64,000 bases of DNA from Ursus arctos (GCF_023065955.2 NW_026622974.1:25079718-25143717); one strand, 5' to 3'. Positions 11,936-45,894 are shown, counted from the first letter of the stretch. Translations and numbers: made by a program. The notes: generated by a model from the letters alone, not told the origin.

Positions 11936-13259
11936 TTTCTCTCTTTTTTACCTTTCCTTCTCTCTGTCTTCCTCTTCTCTTTCCTCTTTGTTTTCCTTAC
12001 CTTTGATCCCTTCTCCTTCTTTTTTTAAATCTAAGAGTCTTTTGTTTTCTGAGTGTTCCTCTATCATAGCAACATTTTCTTGTTTCATGAAATGCAATAT
12101 CTTTTCTCTAAGAACAATATTGATAGGCTTTTAAGGTTTTTTTTCTACAAGTTTTTTTTTCTTTTTGTTTTGGTCTCTAACTTGCATGGTAGAAGCTTTC
12201 TTCTGGTGTCTGATAATCCTCAGTTGTGTATACATGACTGAAAGGAAAGTTAATTGGAAGTTCTGAGAGCATACTTGGGACTTGTCTCTTTGACCTTTGC
12301 ATAGGGTGATGTTGGTGAGCCGTTTGCTAAGGAATCTTTGAAGTCAGTAGTCTATAGATCTTATCTATTATAATAGATCCATATAATATCTACTATATAT
12401 GTATTGGGTTGGTCAGATTCTGTGTGTCAAGAAATGTGAAGAATCTGAGATTTTATTCTACATATTGTTGAAAATAATTCTTCATGGTTTCTCATGTTTC
12501 TGTACATCTTGTGAGCAGAGACACTGAAGAACTTCTGTTCCAGACTAACTTTTTAAGGATGTTTGTATTAAGTGAAGAGCTTTGGAAGATATAGTGTCTC
12601 TGTCTGGAGCAGAAGCAAGATTTGTTTACTGTAAGATAATGTCTCCCTCTAGTTCAAAGATTAGACAGGTTTTCCTATAGCCCCTTATAAAAGATTAAGG
12701 TTTCCTAAGCTTAGAGTTCCTCAGTTGTGACCTAAAAACCACTATATGCACAGCATCCACTTGGGCTTACCTCTGTGTCACCCCCATGGAACTTGGAGGA
12801 ATAAGGAAGGACAAGGGGAACTGATGTGATCATGCAGCTCATGATACTTGCTCTGCTGTAAGTAACAAAGGCCTTTGTTTCTGACCTAGAAGTCTCCTTT
12901 CTTCTCCCAGCACCCATGAAACTATGGCAGGCTAGCTTGTTAGCCTGCAAGTAGGATAAAATCTTAAGATTCCTTACACTTGAAGATGTTTTCTATTTCC
13001 TTCCTGGAGAGTAAGAATCTTAACTGCCAGCCTCTGGAAATCCAGTAGAGAAGTTCTGTGTGTCTCTGCATTCAGTAGTCAGTATGCCTGTGTTCATATA
13101 CTCTTGTTCTCAGTTTTGCCACATGACTTCCAGCTCAGAGGGCCTTTGTTTTATCTTCTTCATGGAATAAACCTTTAGGCTTCTGTGAAGGTGAACAAGG
13201 GGCAGCAACCTAGTGGCATATGGTAGAGGAGAGGACATCTGAATCTGTTCTGTTCTTTG
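11936..13259. other. Intronic sequence, no gene seen
   Basis: A pyrimidine-rich stretch at 11940-12180 is followed by unremarkable DNA. No repeat named with confidence. Confidence 0.5.
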
Positions 13260-13565
13260 CTGATAGGTCACCTTCTCAATTAAGCATCGCCTGACTTTTC
13301 TTTTTAAAACTGCTACCTTTCTTACCCTCTTTTGCCTTTACTTCACAGAACTTACTAACTTGAAACGTAGTGTATCATTTACTTATTATTTTTATTCTTT
13401 ACCCCCTTCCTATTAGGGTATAAACTCTATTAGGTCAGAGATTTTTATTTCTTTATTTTGCTATATGCCCCCAATACCTAGAAAATGACCGTTATGGCAC
13501 GTACTAAGTATTGGGTCAACATATACTTATGGATATTTTTGATTGGATGAGTAAATGAATGACTA
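13260..13565 (+). repeat. L2 3' end
   Basis: Diverged but with the expected order: 'aactctattaggtcagagatttttatttc', 'tatgcccccaatacctagaaaatgacc', then an ending in 'atgagtaaatgaatgac'. Confidence 0.75.
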
Positions 13566-14099
13566 GGAGGACCTTGCATATCTTTTGCCCCTTGCTCCTG
13601 ATTTGAGAATAAAATTAAAGAGTCATTGGCTCGTCTTTTTAAAAGCTTTATGTATTGATATTAACTGTGGATATAGGTAATTTTCATAGAAGGTTAATTT
13701 TTGTCATTCCAAAGCAATTTAGAATAATGTATTTTGTACACAGTTTCTTATTACTGTGTTAGAATCCCTTTTAGGGCATTTCTAATGGCAGTGTTCCTTT
13801 TTTCTGTCGGGGCATTTCTGGCCCTCTTACTCAATAAATATTGAATGTAGTTTATTGGTAGAGCCAATAAAGTTGACTAAAAAATGATTAAAAAGGGGGT
13901 AGGCAATGAGATAGGAGCAAAAACAGTGTGATGACCAGGTAGCCAAATTAAAGAAGTGTTTCAAGAATGAGAGTATGTGTAACTATTTCTGGTGTTGATT
14001 ATAAGTCAAGTAAGATGAGGTCTAGAATTGTATTTAGCAAAACAGAAGACATTAGCGATCTTACTAGGAGCAATTACATGGGCCAAAATCTATTTAACG
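13566..14099. other. Intronic sequence, nothing recognised
   Basis: AT-rich. No feature seen. Confidence 0.5.
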
Positions 14100-14352
14100 T
14101 GTGAATTAATTATTGTTGTGTAAGAATTTACGCCCAAACTTAATTTAAAACAAACATTATGTCATAGTTTCTTTGGGTCTGGAATCCAGAAGTTGTTTAG
14201 CTGCTTGCCTCTGGCGCAAGGTCTCTCAAGAGGTCTATTACTTCTGCTGTATTCACATAGATCAACCCTGGGACTTCGTTGGAGGAATTGTGCAAGGTTG
14301 TAATACCAGGAGGTGAGACTCACTGGAAGCAGCCATCTTGGAGACTGGCTGT
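14100..14352 (+). repeat. MLT1-type LTR (ERVL-MaLR), internally deleted
   Basis: Starts with the MLT1 pattern 'ttattgttgtgtaagaatttacgcccaaactta' and 'gtcatagtttctttgggtc'. It ends with the MLT1 3' pattern 'aggaggtgagactcactgg' and 'agccatcttggagactggct'. It is shorter than a full LTR, so the middle is deleted. It is a solo, non-coding relic. Confidence 0.85.
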
Positions 14353-15655
14353 CAGAAAAATGGGCTAAAGGCAGAATGAGAGGGGATGAATTAGAGATGA
14401 TGAATACCAAAGAATCTTTTGAGGAGTTTTGCCAAAAAAGGGAGCAGAGAAATAGGGAATTTGTCCAGATTGTATCTAAAGGTAGATGTACTAATGGAGC
14501 TTAAAGAATTTCTCTGATTCTTTTCTCATGAAATAAGAACCAAGGTTCTTAGTTGAGACTGAAGGGCAGAAAATAATTTACAAAATAGTCATCTAGGAAT
14601 GCGGAGAGAGAATGGATTTGGAAAATATAGTATGATTGCTAAGCAGCACTGAGGGTCTATTCAAGATTAGTGATCATTAATTAAAATATAGTCAGTCAAG
14701 ATTTGTGTATTTTTCCCCAGCTACATTCAGCTTGTAGGTACAAGTATGTGTGTGGGTACAAGGACAGGAAGTTAAATTTATAAAGGTTGAGATTTATCTA
14801 GGCAGATATGACAAAAAAAATTGGAATATATGCAAAAACGAGTGATAATGATGAAGTATGGAATTTAAGACGGGTAAGGAGGAAAGGGAGATTTTGAGAG
14901 AAAGTACAGGTATCACAAAAAGGAGTGTGGGATTCATGGAATCTAAATGGAGTCAAAAGATTGCTGAACTTGTGGTATTAGAGTAAGCTGGAGAGAGGAT
15001 ATTGATGGAACTCTAAATCGCAGAGGGATTGCGGTCATTGGTAATGTAGAAGTCTAGGCAATGACCATAGTAATGAGGCGATAAGGAGGGCTCGAAGGCA
15101 AGAACACTTAAGGAGAGGAGAAAGAGAACCTAGGAGGCGTGATGGCTAGAGTAGTTTTGGAGAAAGTGACCTTGAGTTAGGAAATAAAACCCTCAAGAAA
15201 TGAGGGCTTGCAGAGTTCGTAGTGACTGCAAACATGAACGAGATGGTGAATGATACTGCTCAAGAGATTCAAAGCTGGTGGTAGGTATGGTTTTAGAAAG
15301 GAGAGACCAAGAATGTCTAAAAGCGTTAGTAAGGAACAAAGAAGCTCCAGGTCCAGTAGTAGTAGGAGTGTAGAAGCCCCCGCTTGAGAGGGCTACTCTG
15401 GAGCCGCACCCTGAGGAAATCAGTAGCAAAAACTTGTGCTTTTTGAGGCAGCAGATTCTAATTTCACATTACCAGGGTGCCTTAAAAAAAAATCTACTTT
15501 CCCTTGAGGAAAATTTCTTCCCCTTTTCAGCTCTTCTCTGAAATATTATAGAAGTTTCTGATCTACTTCAGATTGGTTTTCTTTCTACTTGGTTTCCTTT
15601 GAGATATTTGAGAACTGTCTCAAGCTTAGGAAAAAGTGTATGTGTGGTACAAATA
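14353..15655. other. Intronic sequence, no gene seen
   Basis: Purine-rich, less AT-rich than its surroundings at 14860-15200. Open frames at 14162, 14313 and 15193 carry no recognised domain. Confidence 0.45.
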
Positions 15656-15659
15656 ACTT

Positions 15660-16830
15660 TTTTTCCTGAACCGTTTAAGAACAATTTGCCAACATGATGC
15701 TCCATCATCCCTATGTACTTCAGTATCTGTTTCCTCCAAACAACATTCTCCTACGTAACCCCAATAAAGTCAAGAAATTAATGTTGATACATTACTACCG
15801 TCTGTCCTCAACCCATTCAAGTTGTCCCAATAAAGTTGAGACTAGTTGTCTCAAAGTCATTTATAGAAAAATGATCCAGTTCAGAATCATGGATGGTAAT
15901 TAGTTGTTATGTCTCTTTAGTCTTCCTCATTATGGAACAGTTCCTCAGGCTTTTTTTGACTTCCATGACCCTGAAACTGGTAAAGACTGTAATCCTATTA
16001 ATTCGTAGAATGTCCCTCAGTTTGCATTGCTCTGTGATTTCCTCATGATTAGATTCAGGTTATGTGTCTTTAACACGAGTATCTCCGAAATGACACTATA
16101 TGTTCTTCTCATTATATCCTAGTAGGTGCTACATGATTTGTCACGGTACTAATGATGTTAACTTGTATCATTTGATTAAGTCTCCTCAGACTGCTCCACT
16201 GTAAACTTAATTTTTCCCTTCAAGATTCTGTTTTTTTCATTCATTCATATATACATTTCATACAGACTTAAGAATTTCTATATTATTCATTGGATATTAA
16301 TCTATTACTATCATAATTTATTTTGATGCTCCGTTCATCCCCAAAATGGCCAGCGGTAACCTCTTCAAGCTAGCTTCCATGTCCTTTTGATGTGTCCCCT
16401 TATTCTTTTAGTACTTCTTTACTTTCTGGTATGAAAAGATGATCCAGACTTCTCTTGTCCTATCTGTGCCCCAGCTCTGGAGTTAACCATTTGTCCAAAA
16501 GCTCTGGTTCCTTTAATGGCAAAAAGTATTATGAAACCAATATTTGGGGCTGTGTTGCTCTCAGGCCCTTTGAGTGGACAGAGCTAGTGAGTGCATATAT
16601 GTACACACACATATATTTACACATGCATATACAAATTTACACCTGTTTTCACCTAAATATACTTCGAATACCATGAGTTCACATCAGTATTTCTAATTTC
16701 AATCTAGTACCACAGGATTCATTTTATATTTTTATCTACTTTCCATACGTGTACATCCTTTCTCTGAAAGATTTCCGTGAGAAACCTGACTCTCATTATC
16801 TTTAATATATTTTCATATTTGATCATTCTC
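15660..16830. repeat. Old LINE-like repeat (copy 1 of 2 in window)
   Basis: Shares an ordered set of phrases with 43020-43790: 'gttgttatgtctctttagtc...' against 'gttgtcatgaacctttaaattctttagactc', the 'aacagttcct' block, and the upstream 'cattctcctacgtaacc' region. It extends to 'ggccctttgagtggacagagct' and a TA/CA-rich tract. I think it belongs to old L1 3' sequence but cannot name it. Confidence 0.55.
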
Positions 16831-16837
16831 TCATATG

Positions 16838-17400
16838 TGCCAGTCTCTTGTCACCCCCTCCCTCTCCCTCAGGATGCTCTCCTTACACCTCCTGGGCTTC
16901 AGCACCTCATGCCAGGTCACTTCTCTGTATGGATACTGTTCTCAAACCCACTTGAATGTACTAAGTCTTTGTGCCACGAGTTCCTACTGTAAGGATGTTG
17001 GCCTCACCTTACTTTGCCTCCATCAGAGTGTATCAGGCCCACTGCCCACACCCACCCTCACCACCATTATTCTTTTTGGACTCCTGTGCCTTGTCCCTGG
17101 CTGCTCTTCTGCAAGGACACCCTCCTCACCTAATTTGGGCTCCAGCACCCCACCCCACCCTCGCAGCCTTAAGTGTTCTCCCATGTGGTTACTCTTTTCA
17201 TCTTGCTTGGGCTCCCAGTACCTCACCCTAAGTCATCCCTCCACCAGGATTGCCCTCTTCATCCTACACAGGCTCTGACATTAGGCAACTGCTCCATTTG
17301 AACACCTCCTTATTCCATTTAGACTCTGGCATCCCACTCTGTGCTCCCTGCTCTGCAGAGATGCCCACCTTATTTAAATGTTTAAATTCCACCTTGTAAT
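16838..17400. repeat. C-rich diverged tandem repeat
   Basis: Similar starts recur about every 110-130 bases: aggatgctctcc near 16871, aaggatgttggcctcacc near 16991, aaggacaccctcctcacc near 17114, aggattgccctcttc near 17247 and agagatgcccacc near 17358. Half-units can also be seen. The 147-codon frame at 16835-17278 and its partners are open because of this composition, not because they are genes. Confidence 0.65.
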
Positions 17401-17524
17401 GACCTGACACCAACAACTTGGATGAAGGTAAACCAATCTTTACAGGTAAAGGGTACAATCTTCTTCCACAAGACTGAGCTCACTTCAGACATCAGATCAC
17501 ACTTCAGGGGTCCACAAGCTACCC

Positions 17525-18245
17525 ACATTTCTGATTAAATGGCTACAAATTTGGGGTTCCTATTACCCCTTTAGGTTTGGTAAGTTGCTGGAACAACACA
17601 CAGAACTCAGGAAAGCACTCTACTTATTATTATGGTTTTATTATAGCAAAGGGATACATAACAGAGCCAGCCAAAAGAAGAGATGCGTAGGGCAAGGTCT
17701 GGGAGGGTCCCAGATTTGTGAAACTTCTGTTTTTCTCTCCCCCAAGGAGTCAGGATTCATTACCCTACCAGAAAGTTTGTATGTGACAATACGTGGAGTA
17801 TTGCCAATCAGGGAAGCTTAGCTGATTGAATCATTGCTCAATCTCCAGCCTCCTTTCCGCTCACTGGAGGTTGGGCTCACATGATGTGTGTCAGCCCCAC
17901 CTTTCTAGTCACATAGTTGGTCTTGTGTGGCAGCCCCCATCCTGAGTCATCTCCTTACCATAAACTGTCTGGGCCCACCATGAATAAACTCCACTACCAC
18001 CATGACCACGACACCACCACCCCCCAGCCTTAGGTGTTCTCCCATGTGGTTGCCTGTCCTGAGAAATTCTAAGGATTTAGAGGCTACTTCCAAGGAATTG
18101 GGACAAAAGCCAAACAAGTTCTTTATTCCAAGGGATTAGAGATTACCACTCAGCAGCGGGACAATGGCCAATCAAATGCTTTAGTATGCATCTCTGAAAA
18201 ACTAAACTGCTTCCTTCTGGGTATATAAATAAATTATTCCTCTTA
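17525..18245 (+). repeat. LTR-like repeat, family unassigned
   Basis: 'gctggaacaacacacagaactcaggaaagcac', 'tattatggttttattatagcaaaggg' and, near the end, 'gaattgggacaaaagccaaacaag' resemble an old mammalian endogenous-retrovirus LTR read in this direction. No internal retroviral genes accompany it. I cannot assign the family without a library search. Confidence 0.5.
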
Positions 18246-18261
18246 AGATACCTACCTTGAG

Positions 18262-18455
18262 GGGTGCCTGGGTGGCTCAATTGGTTAAGCATCTGCCTCC
18301 AGCTCAGGTCATGATCTCAGAGTCCTGGGATTGTTTGGGCTCCCTGCTCATCAGGGAGTCTTCTCCCTCTGCCCCTCCTCTCCCCCCCACCCCTGCTCGT
18401 GTGTGCTGTCTCTCTGTCTCTCTCTCAAATGAATAAATAAAATCTTTTTTAAAAA
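18262..18455 (+). repeat. Carnivoran SINE, older subtype (first of three)
   Basis: Starts at gggtgcctgggtggctcaat and ends in aaatgaataaataaaatc. The flanking word ctaccttgag lies at 18252-18261. Confidence 0.95.
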
Positions 18456-18468
18456 TCTAATTTGAGGA

Positions 18469-18664
18469 GGGGCGCCTGGGTGGCACAGTGGTTAAGTGAC
18501 TGCCTTACGGCTCAGGGCGTGATCCCGGCATTATGGGATTGAGCCCCACATCAGGCTCCTCCGCTATGAGCCTGCTTCTTCCTCTCCCACTCCCCCTGCT
18601 TGTGTTCCCTCTCTCGCTGGCTGTCTCTATCTCTGTCAAATAAATAAAATCTTAAAAAAAAAAA
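18469..18664 (+). repeat. Carnivoran SINE, younger subtype (second of three)
   Basis: Starts at gggcgcctgggtggcacag and carries the CCCCCTGCTTGTGTTCCC and TCTCGCTGGCTGTCTC blocks. It is preceded by ctaatttgag and followed by ctaacttgag. Confidence 0.96.
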
Positions 18665-18676
18665 ATCTAACTTGAG

Positions 18677-18898
18677 GAGCACCTGGGTGACTCAGCACCT
18701 GGGTGACTCACCTTGGGCATCTGCCTTCAGCTCAAGTCCTGATCCTGGAGTCCTGGGATCGAGCCCCGCATCGGGCTCCCTGCTCAGCAGGGAGCCTGCT
18801 TCTCCCTCTCCCTGTGCTCTCTCTCTCACTCACTCTCTCTCTCAAATAAATAAATAAAATCTTCAAAATTTTTAATAAATACATAAAATCTTTTAAAA
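18677..18898 (+). repeat. Carnivoran SINE, older subtype (third of three)
   Basis: Starts at gagcacctgggtgactcagc, and the start motif cacctgggtgactca is itself duplicated. It ends in aaataaataaataaaatc followed by an A/T tail. ctaccttgag follows at 18901. Confidence 0.94.
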
Positions 18899-19091
18899 AT
18901 CTACCTTGAGATTTCCTCATGTACCTTCTCAGATTAAAATAAATTGTACAACAGTTCTATAGTGGTTATTGTGTACTTATTCATTTTTTATATAGAAATT
19001 GTTAAACTTTCAGAAATGTTCTAATACTGCTGTAGAAAATTATAAGGCATTGGAGTAATATAATCAGACTTATAGTATTTTAAACTATTAA

Positions 19092-41087
<21,996 letters not shown>

Positions 41088-41216
41088 TAAAAAGTGATGT
41101 TAGAACATTTTGATGAGTATTATTATTTATATTTAGAAATTTCTTATGAATAAAAAGCCTGATATTTACCCATATGTTGATAAATTAGAAAAGAGACATT
41201 TACTGTTATTGTTTTC

Positions 41217-41421
41217 TTTTTTTAAAAAATATTTTATTTATTTATTTGAGAGAGAGAGCATAGCAAGAGAGAGTACAATCGGGGGATGAGGAAAGAGGGA
41301 GAGGGACAAGCCGACTCCCTGCTGAGCCAGGACCCCCCCCCATGTGGACTCCATCCCAGAACCCTGAGATCATGGCCTGAGCTGAAGGCAGCCGCTTAAC
41401 TAACTGAACCACTCAGGCGCA
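41217..41421 (-). repeat. Carnivoran SINE, older subtype
   Basis: Antisense diverged copy with a C run at 41333-41340 and the end aaccactcaggcgca. Located about 135 bases after the last FAM135A exon. Confidence 0.9.
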
Positions 41422-41756
41422 CTGTTGTTTGAGCACATGATCTATCTCAGTTACAACCCCTGCCAGTAAGAAAATCATCTAAATGTAACTAAAATAGAAA
41501 AATATATGATACAGGCTAGCTCCTGGAACCCAAAAACAGGTATTATAGCCAGATAGCCAGGTCTCATTAGGAACAGAAATCAGGAACAAGAGAGCCATCT
41601 TAAACTAATCTAGAATCTTTCTCTCCAACTTTTCTCCTTTTGCCTCATTTAGGAATGTGTATTACAAACTTGGAAGGTTGGGGGAGTAATCTAGATATAC
41701 ATGTTTGCTATAGGATTACTGTGGACCTTGTGCAGAAATTTCTGTACAATATCCTT

Positions 41757-41855
41757 TTTTTAAAGATTTTTTATTATGTTATGTTAATCACCATATACAG
41801 TACATCGTTAGTTTTTGTTGTAGTGTTCCCTGATTTATTGTTTGTGTATAAGCAC
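41757..41855 (-). mobile_element. Carnivoran L1 3' end, short antisense fragment
   Basis: 'tttttattatgttatgttaatcaccatatacagtacatc' and 'tgtataagcacat' are the complement of the carnivoran L1 3' terminus. It is a diverged relative of 53013-53141. Confidence 0.8.
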
Positions 41856-41869
41856 ATATCCTCTTAACT

Positions 41870-42720
41870 CTCACCCAGATCAGGAAATAGAAAATTGTCA
41901 ACACCACAGAAGTGCTCTGTGTTTTTTCTAATTTCTGTTCCCACCCTGGGAGCTCTTCACTTCTCTTTTAGTTTTACCATCTATTTATGCATACTAAGTA
42001 ATACAAGTTGTTTCAGTCTATTATGTTATTCAGCCAATGTTATTGACTTCTATATAAATGAGATGATACAGTGTATATTCTTTTTATCTTGCTTCTTTCA
42101 CTCAAGATTGTGTTTATGAGATTAATCCATGTTTTTGTCAGTAGCTATAGACTGTTCATTTTCATTGGTGTGATGTATTTCATTTGCATATATCCACAAT
42201 TTTTTGTATCCACTCTACTGTTGATGGACATTTGGATTGCTTCTAACTTATAGCTACTACAAACCAAGCTACTATGAACATTCTTGTCCATACTTGCTGG
42301 CATGCCAGTTTCTCTGAATTATTTACTTCTAAGGGAAATTGCTATGCCATAGGATATGCATAACATCAGTTATTTATTAGCAGATGCCCCACTGTTTTCC
42401 AAAGTGGTACCAATTTTTACTCCCACGAACACTTGATGAGAGCTCTTGTTATTCCACATACTCCCAAACTCTTGATTTTGGCAAACTTTTAAAAATTTGC
42501 CAGTCTGATACCATTGTGGTTTTAATTTGCATTTCTCTGATGACCTAAGCAGTTGAGCACTATTTTATGTGACTATTGGCTATGTAGATTTCTTATTTAT
42601 GAAGTGCCTGTTGAAATTGTTTGACCCTTTTTATATAGGATTGCCTTTCTTTTTCTTCTTGATTTGGAATACTTTTCTGTGTATTCTAAATACTGGCCTT
42701 TGTTACATTTTTGTAAATAA
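41870..42720 (-). repeat. Old L1 3' region, antisense
   Basis: The complement of L1 3'UTR/ORF2 end: 'actactgttgatggacatttggattgc', 'actatgaacattcttgtccat', 'ccccactgttttccaaagtgg', 'tttaatttgcatttctctgatga'. Confidence 0.85.
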
Positions 42721-43019
42721 ATCTTCTCTTGTGTCGTAGTTTGGTTTTTTTCACTCTCTTTGTGCTGTCTTTAAATTAGAGGTCTTTATTTTAGTGTTAG
42801 TGTAGGTGGAAAAGAAGAGAAAGGCCAGATATAGACTTATCCATACTCGGACATAATATATGCAGATCAGCAAGGAAAAGTTGATTTTAAATAAACGATG
42901 TTGGGACAATTAGGTATTCATGTGGGAAAATATTATATAAAATTCAGTTTACAGGTGGCTTGAAAACAAATATGAAAGACGAAGTCATAAAACTTATAAA
43001 ATATATTAGAGAATTTACA
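42721..43019. other. Intronic sequence, nothing recognised
   Basis: Possibly L1-related but not assignable by eye. Confidence 0.4.
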
Positions 43020-43123
43020 GAGGAGTTACTAAAGTAGTACATAATACTCTTATATACTCTTCACCAGAATCACAAGTTACCATTTTGGCATATTTTCTTT
43101 ATCATTCCTTCTTTTTAAATAGG

Positions 43124-43126
<3 letters not shown>

Positions 43127-43165
<39 letters not shown>
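43127..43165. repeat. (AT)n microsatellite
   Basis: About 18 uninterrupted AT units. The frame reading YIYIYIYI across it is not a gene. Confidence 0.97.
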
Positions 43166-43169
<4 letters not shown>

Positions 43170-43218
43170 TGGATTTTTTTTCCCTGAATCATTTGTTAGT
43201 TAGAGGCATCATGTTCTT

Positions 43219-43376
43219 TTTTTTTTTTAAGATTTTATTTATTTATTTGAGAGACGGAGAGCAGACTCCCTGTTGCAGAGAGTCTGACGCAGGGCTTGAT
43301 CCCAGGATCTTGAGATCATGACCTGAGCTGAAGGTAGACACTTAACCAACTGAGCCACCCAGGTGCTCACCCAGCC
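43219..43376 (-). repeat. Carnivoran SINE, 5'-shortened body
   Basis: Antisense copy lacking much of the CT-rich body. The flanks catcatgttcttt (about 43207) and cctcatgttcttt (about 43375) form a target-site duplication. Confidence 0.93.
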
Positions 43377-43799
43377 TCATGTTCTTTATCCATAAATACT
43401 TCAAGGTACAATTGACTAAGAACAAAGATACTTTCTTACTTAACTATACTAAAGTGATCAACTTTATGAAATTTAATATCGGTAACAATACTGATACCCA
43501 ATGTAAAACTCATTTTAAATGTTATCATTTGTCTTAATAATGTCCTTTGTGACTTTTCCTCCTTTCCAGGATCAAATTCAGGATCACACATTCCATTCAG
43601 TTGTCATGAACCTTTAAATTCTTTAGACTCATTTAGTCTGAAACAGTTCCTTTTGTTTTCTTTGTCTTTCATGAAGAGTATTGGCCAGTAGTTTTGTAGA
43701 CCGTTGTTCAGTTTGTCGACCGTTGTTCAATTTGGGTTTCTGTTATGTGTATTATGTTCCTTGTGGTTCAATTCAGGTGAACAATATTAGTGGAAATAC

Positions 43800-45890
43800 A
43801 TTTTATTTTATTTCTTTCAGTCAGTTTTGGTAAATTATGTTTTTTAAGGAGTTTGTTCTAAATTTATTAATTTCTGGCACAAAATAATTCATAATCTACT
43901 TTGATTATTTTTTTAACATCTGCAATATCTGTAGGGTTTTCCTGTTTCATTCCTGATACAAGTCATTTCTGTCTTCATTCTTTTTTTCTTGATCGGTCCC
44001 ACCAGAAGTTTGTCATTTTATTAGTTTTTTCAAAGAACTAACTTTTGATGTTAATTCTCTCTGGTGTGTTTTGTTTTATTAGTTTCGCTTTTGACTTTAG
44101 TATTTCCTCTCACTTTCTAAAGGTTTATTTTGCTGTCTTTTTAAAACTTCTATAAGTAGATGTTTAGCTTATTAATTGTAGCATTTTCTCTTTTCTGTTA
44201 TACACATTTAAGTTTATAAGCTTCCCCCTAAATGCTGCTTCAGCTACATTCCACAAGTTTTAATATGTTGTTCTTTTTATCCTTTGGTTCTCAATATTGT
44301 CTCATTTTTGTGAGCAGTTTATTCTTTGATTCAGGGTTATTTAAGTTTTTTTTTCCTCATTAGTATAGAAAATGGCTTACTAAAATAACAAATGCATCTC
44401 TTCCTTCATTTTCTGGATATAAACAGAAACAACATACTAGTCAATGACAGGACTCCATAAGAACCACTTTATACGTACTACCCCCAAATGGAAAATCTCA
44501 CAGCATACCAATAATAATTTATTTGGGAAATCTTTGATTTAAAGCAACAAAAGTAAACAAAACTATTATGAAGTATACAGTAGATATGTTATCCTATATT
44601 AGCAGTTGTCATTTTTCCCTTGCTCAGAAATCCACGAAATTGAGTGCATTCCCGTAGTCAGTCTTCTTCTGAAATAAGGGACCAGAAATAGTTCTTGTTC
44701 AAAAGTTACCACGTGTTGTATCAAGTAACCCTGCAGTCCTGAATTAGAGGTAGGCACTTAGCCCAGAGGTAGTCATCTACAGCATGGACATGAGGAAGAC
44801 TAGTAATTTTTGATGGGAGCTGTTGCATAAACTCTGCTGATTTAGGGTGGTTTCTGTTAGAAGAATGACTGACTAAAGTATTCAAATTATTTCTCTTTAA
44901 ATAATTTAAACATGGGGGCACCTGGGTGGCTCAGTTGCTAAGCGGCTGCCTTCAGCTCAGGGTGTGATCCCGGAGTCCTGGGATCGAGCCCCACGTCAGG
45001 CTCCTCCGCTGGGAGCCTGCTTCTTCCTCTCCCACTCCCCCTGCTTGTGTTCCCTCTCTCGCTGGCTGTCTCTCTCTGTGTCAAATAAATAAATAAAATC
45101 TTTAAAAATAAATAAATAAATAATTTAAACATGAAACACAAAAGAAGAGACTCAGTTACTAAACAATGGCAGAAATTAAGAGACAAAGAAGGTCATAGGT
45201 AAAAGCCATGAGACAGTAGAAGCAGTGAATAAGCCAACTATTATAAGGTAGGGATGAAAGTAAAAAGGGTTAAAAGCAAAGCAGAGAGAGTGTCAGAAAT
45301 AGAGAGAAACATGAGAATAGAGGAATGACCAGAAAAGGGAACAATAAATGCTTGTCTCTGAAACAACAGTTACTAGAGTGATATTAGGATGTTAGTGTAG
45401 TTGTTATTTACTAAATGGCAATGAACAGCATTCCAGTTTCGCAAGAACTGGCTCTTTGTCTACAGAGTCAGTTCCCTGGATGTCCTTACTTTACTCTATA
45501 TCCTTATAAAAATCCCACACAGCCTGAGGTAATCTGACTATATCTTTGTCTCTTGCTAATAACTAAAGAGACTATTTCCAGGGGTATGCTTCTTTGTTTT
45601 CAAATATCTTAATTTTCTAGTTTTCTTTTTATGGTTGATTTCTGATTTATCTTCATTGTGGTTAGGAAACAATCTGATTTCAGTACTTTACTATTCTTTA
45701 AGACTTGCTTTACCTATACTAGGAATGTATATTCATCAGGTTGCTGGGTTAAGTGTTCTAAATATGTCTGCTAGGTTAAGTTTATAAATCATTTTGTTCA
45801 AATTTTTCATATTTTTAATGAATTTATGGCTCTTAGCGCTACCAATTGTCAAGAAAAGTGTGGTAAGATATCCCATTATGGCTATAAGTT
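43800..45890 (-). repeat. Old L1 ORF2 region, antisense, split by unassigned 1.2 kb
   Basis: 43800-44350 is the complement of L1 ORF2 (for example 'cagctacattccacaagttttaatatg' and 'tagttttttcaaagaactaac'). 45600-45890 continues it ('tatattcatcaggttgctgggttaagtgttc'). Between them, 44352-45590 is not L1. It includes the SINE at 44915 and other DNA that I cannot name. Confidence 0.7.
44915..45117 (+). repeat. Carnivoran SINE with perfect target-site duplication
   Basis: Sense younger-subtype copy. The 16-base word aaataatttaaacatg occurs at 44899-44914 and 45118-45133. Confidence 0.97.
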
Positions 45891-45894
45891 TGTT

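Larger units (their letters stand above)
43020..43790. repeat. Old LINE-like repeat (copy 2 of 2 in window)
   Basis: Same ordered phrases as 15660-16400, including 'ttttggcatattttctttatcattcc', 'tcaggatcacacattccattcagttgtcatg' and the 'aacagttccttttg' block. It is interrupted by a microsatellite and a SINE. Confidence 0.6.

Noticed and set aside
16835..17278. 147-codon Pro/Ser/Leu-rich frame and overlapping frames
   Set aside because: They arise from the C-rich tandem repeat, which lacks stop-forming triplets in several frames.
17525..18245. Endogenous retrovirus with coding genes
   Set aside because: Only LTR-like text is present. No gag, pol or env-like open frame lies beside this block or the one at 54730-55210.
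18402..18426. CRISPR-like or regulatory array from repeated CT words
   Set aside because: These are the CT-rich bodies of SINEs; spacing and identity do not fit an array and the genome is mammalian.
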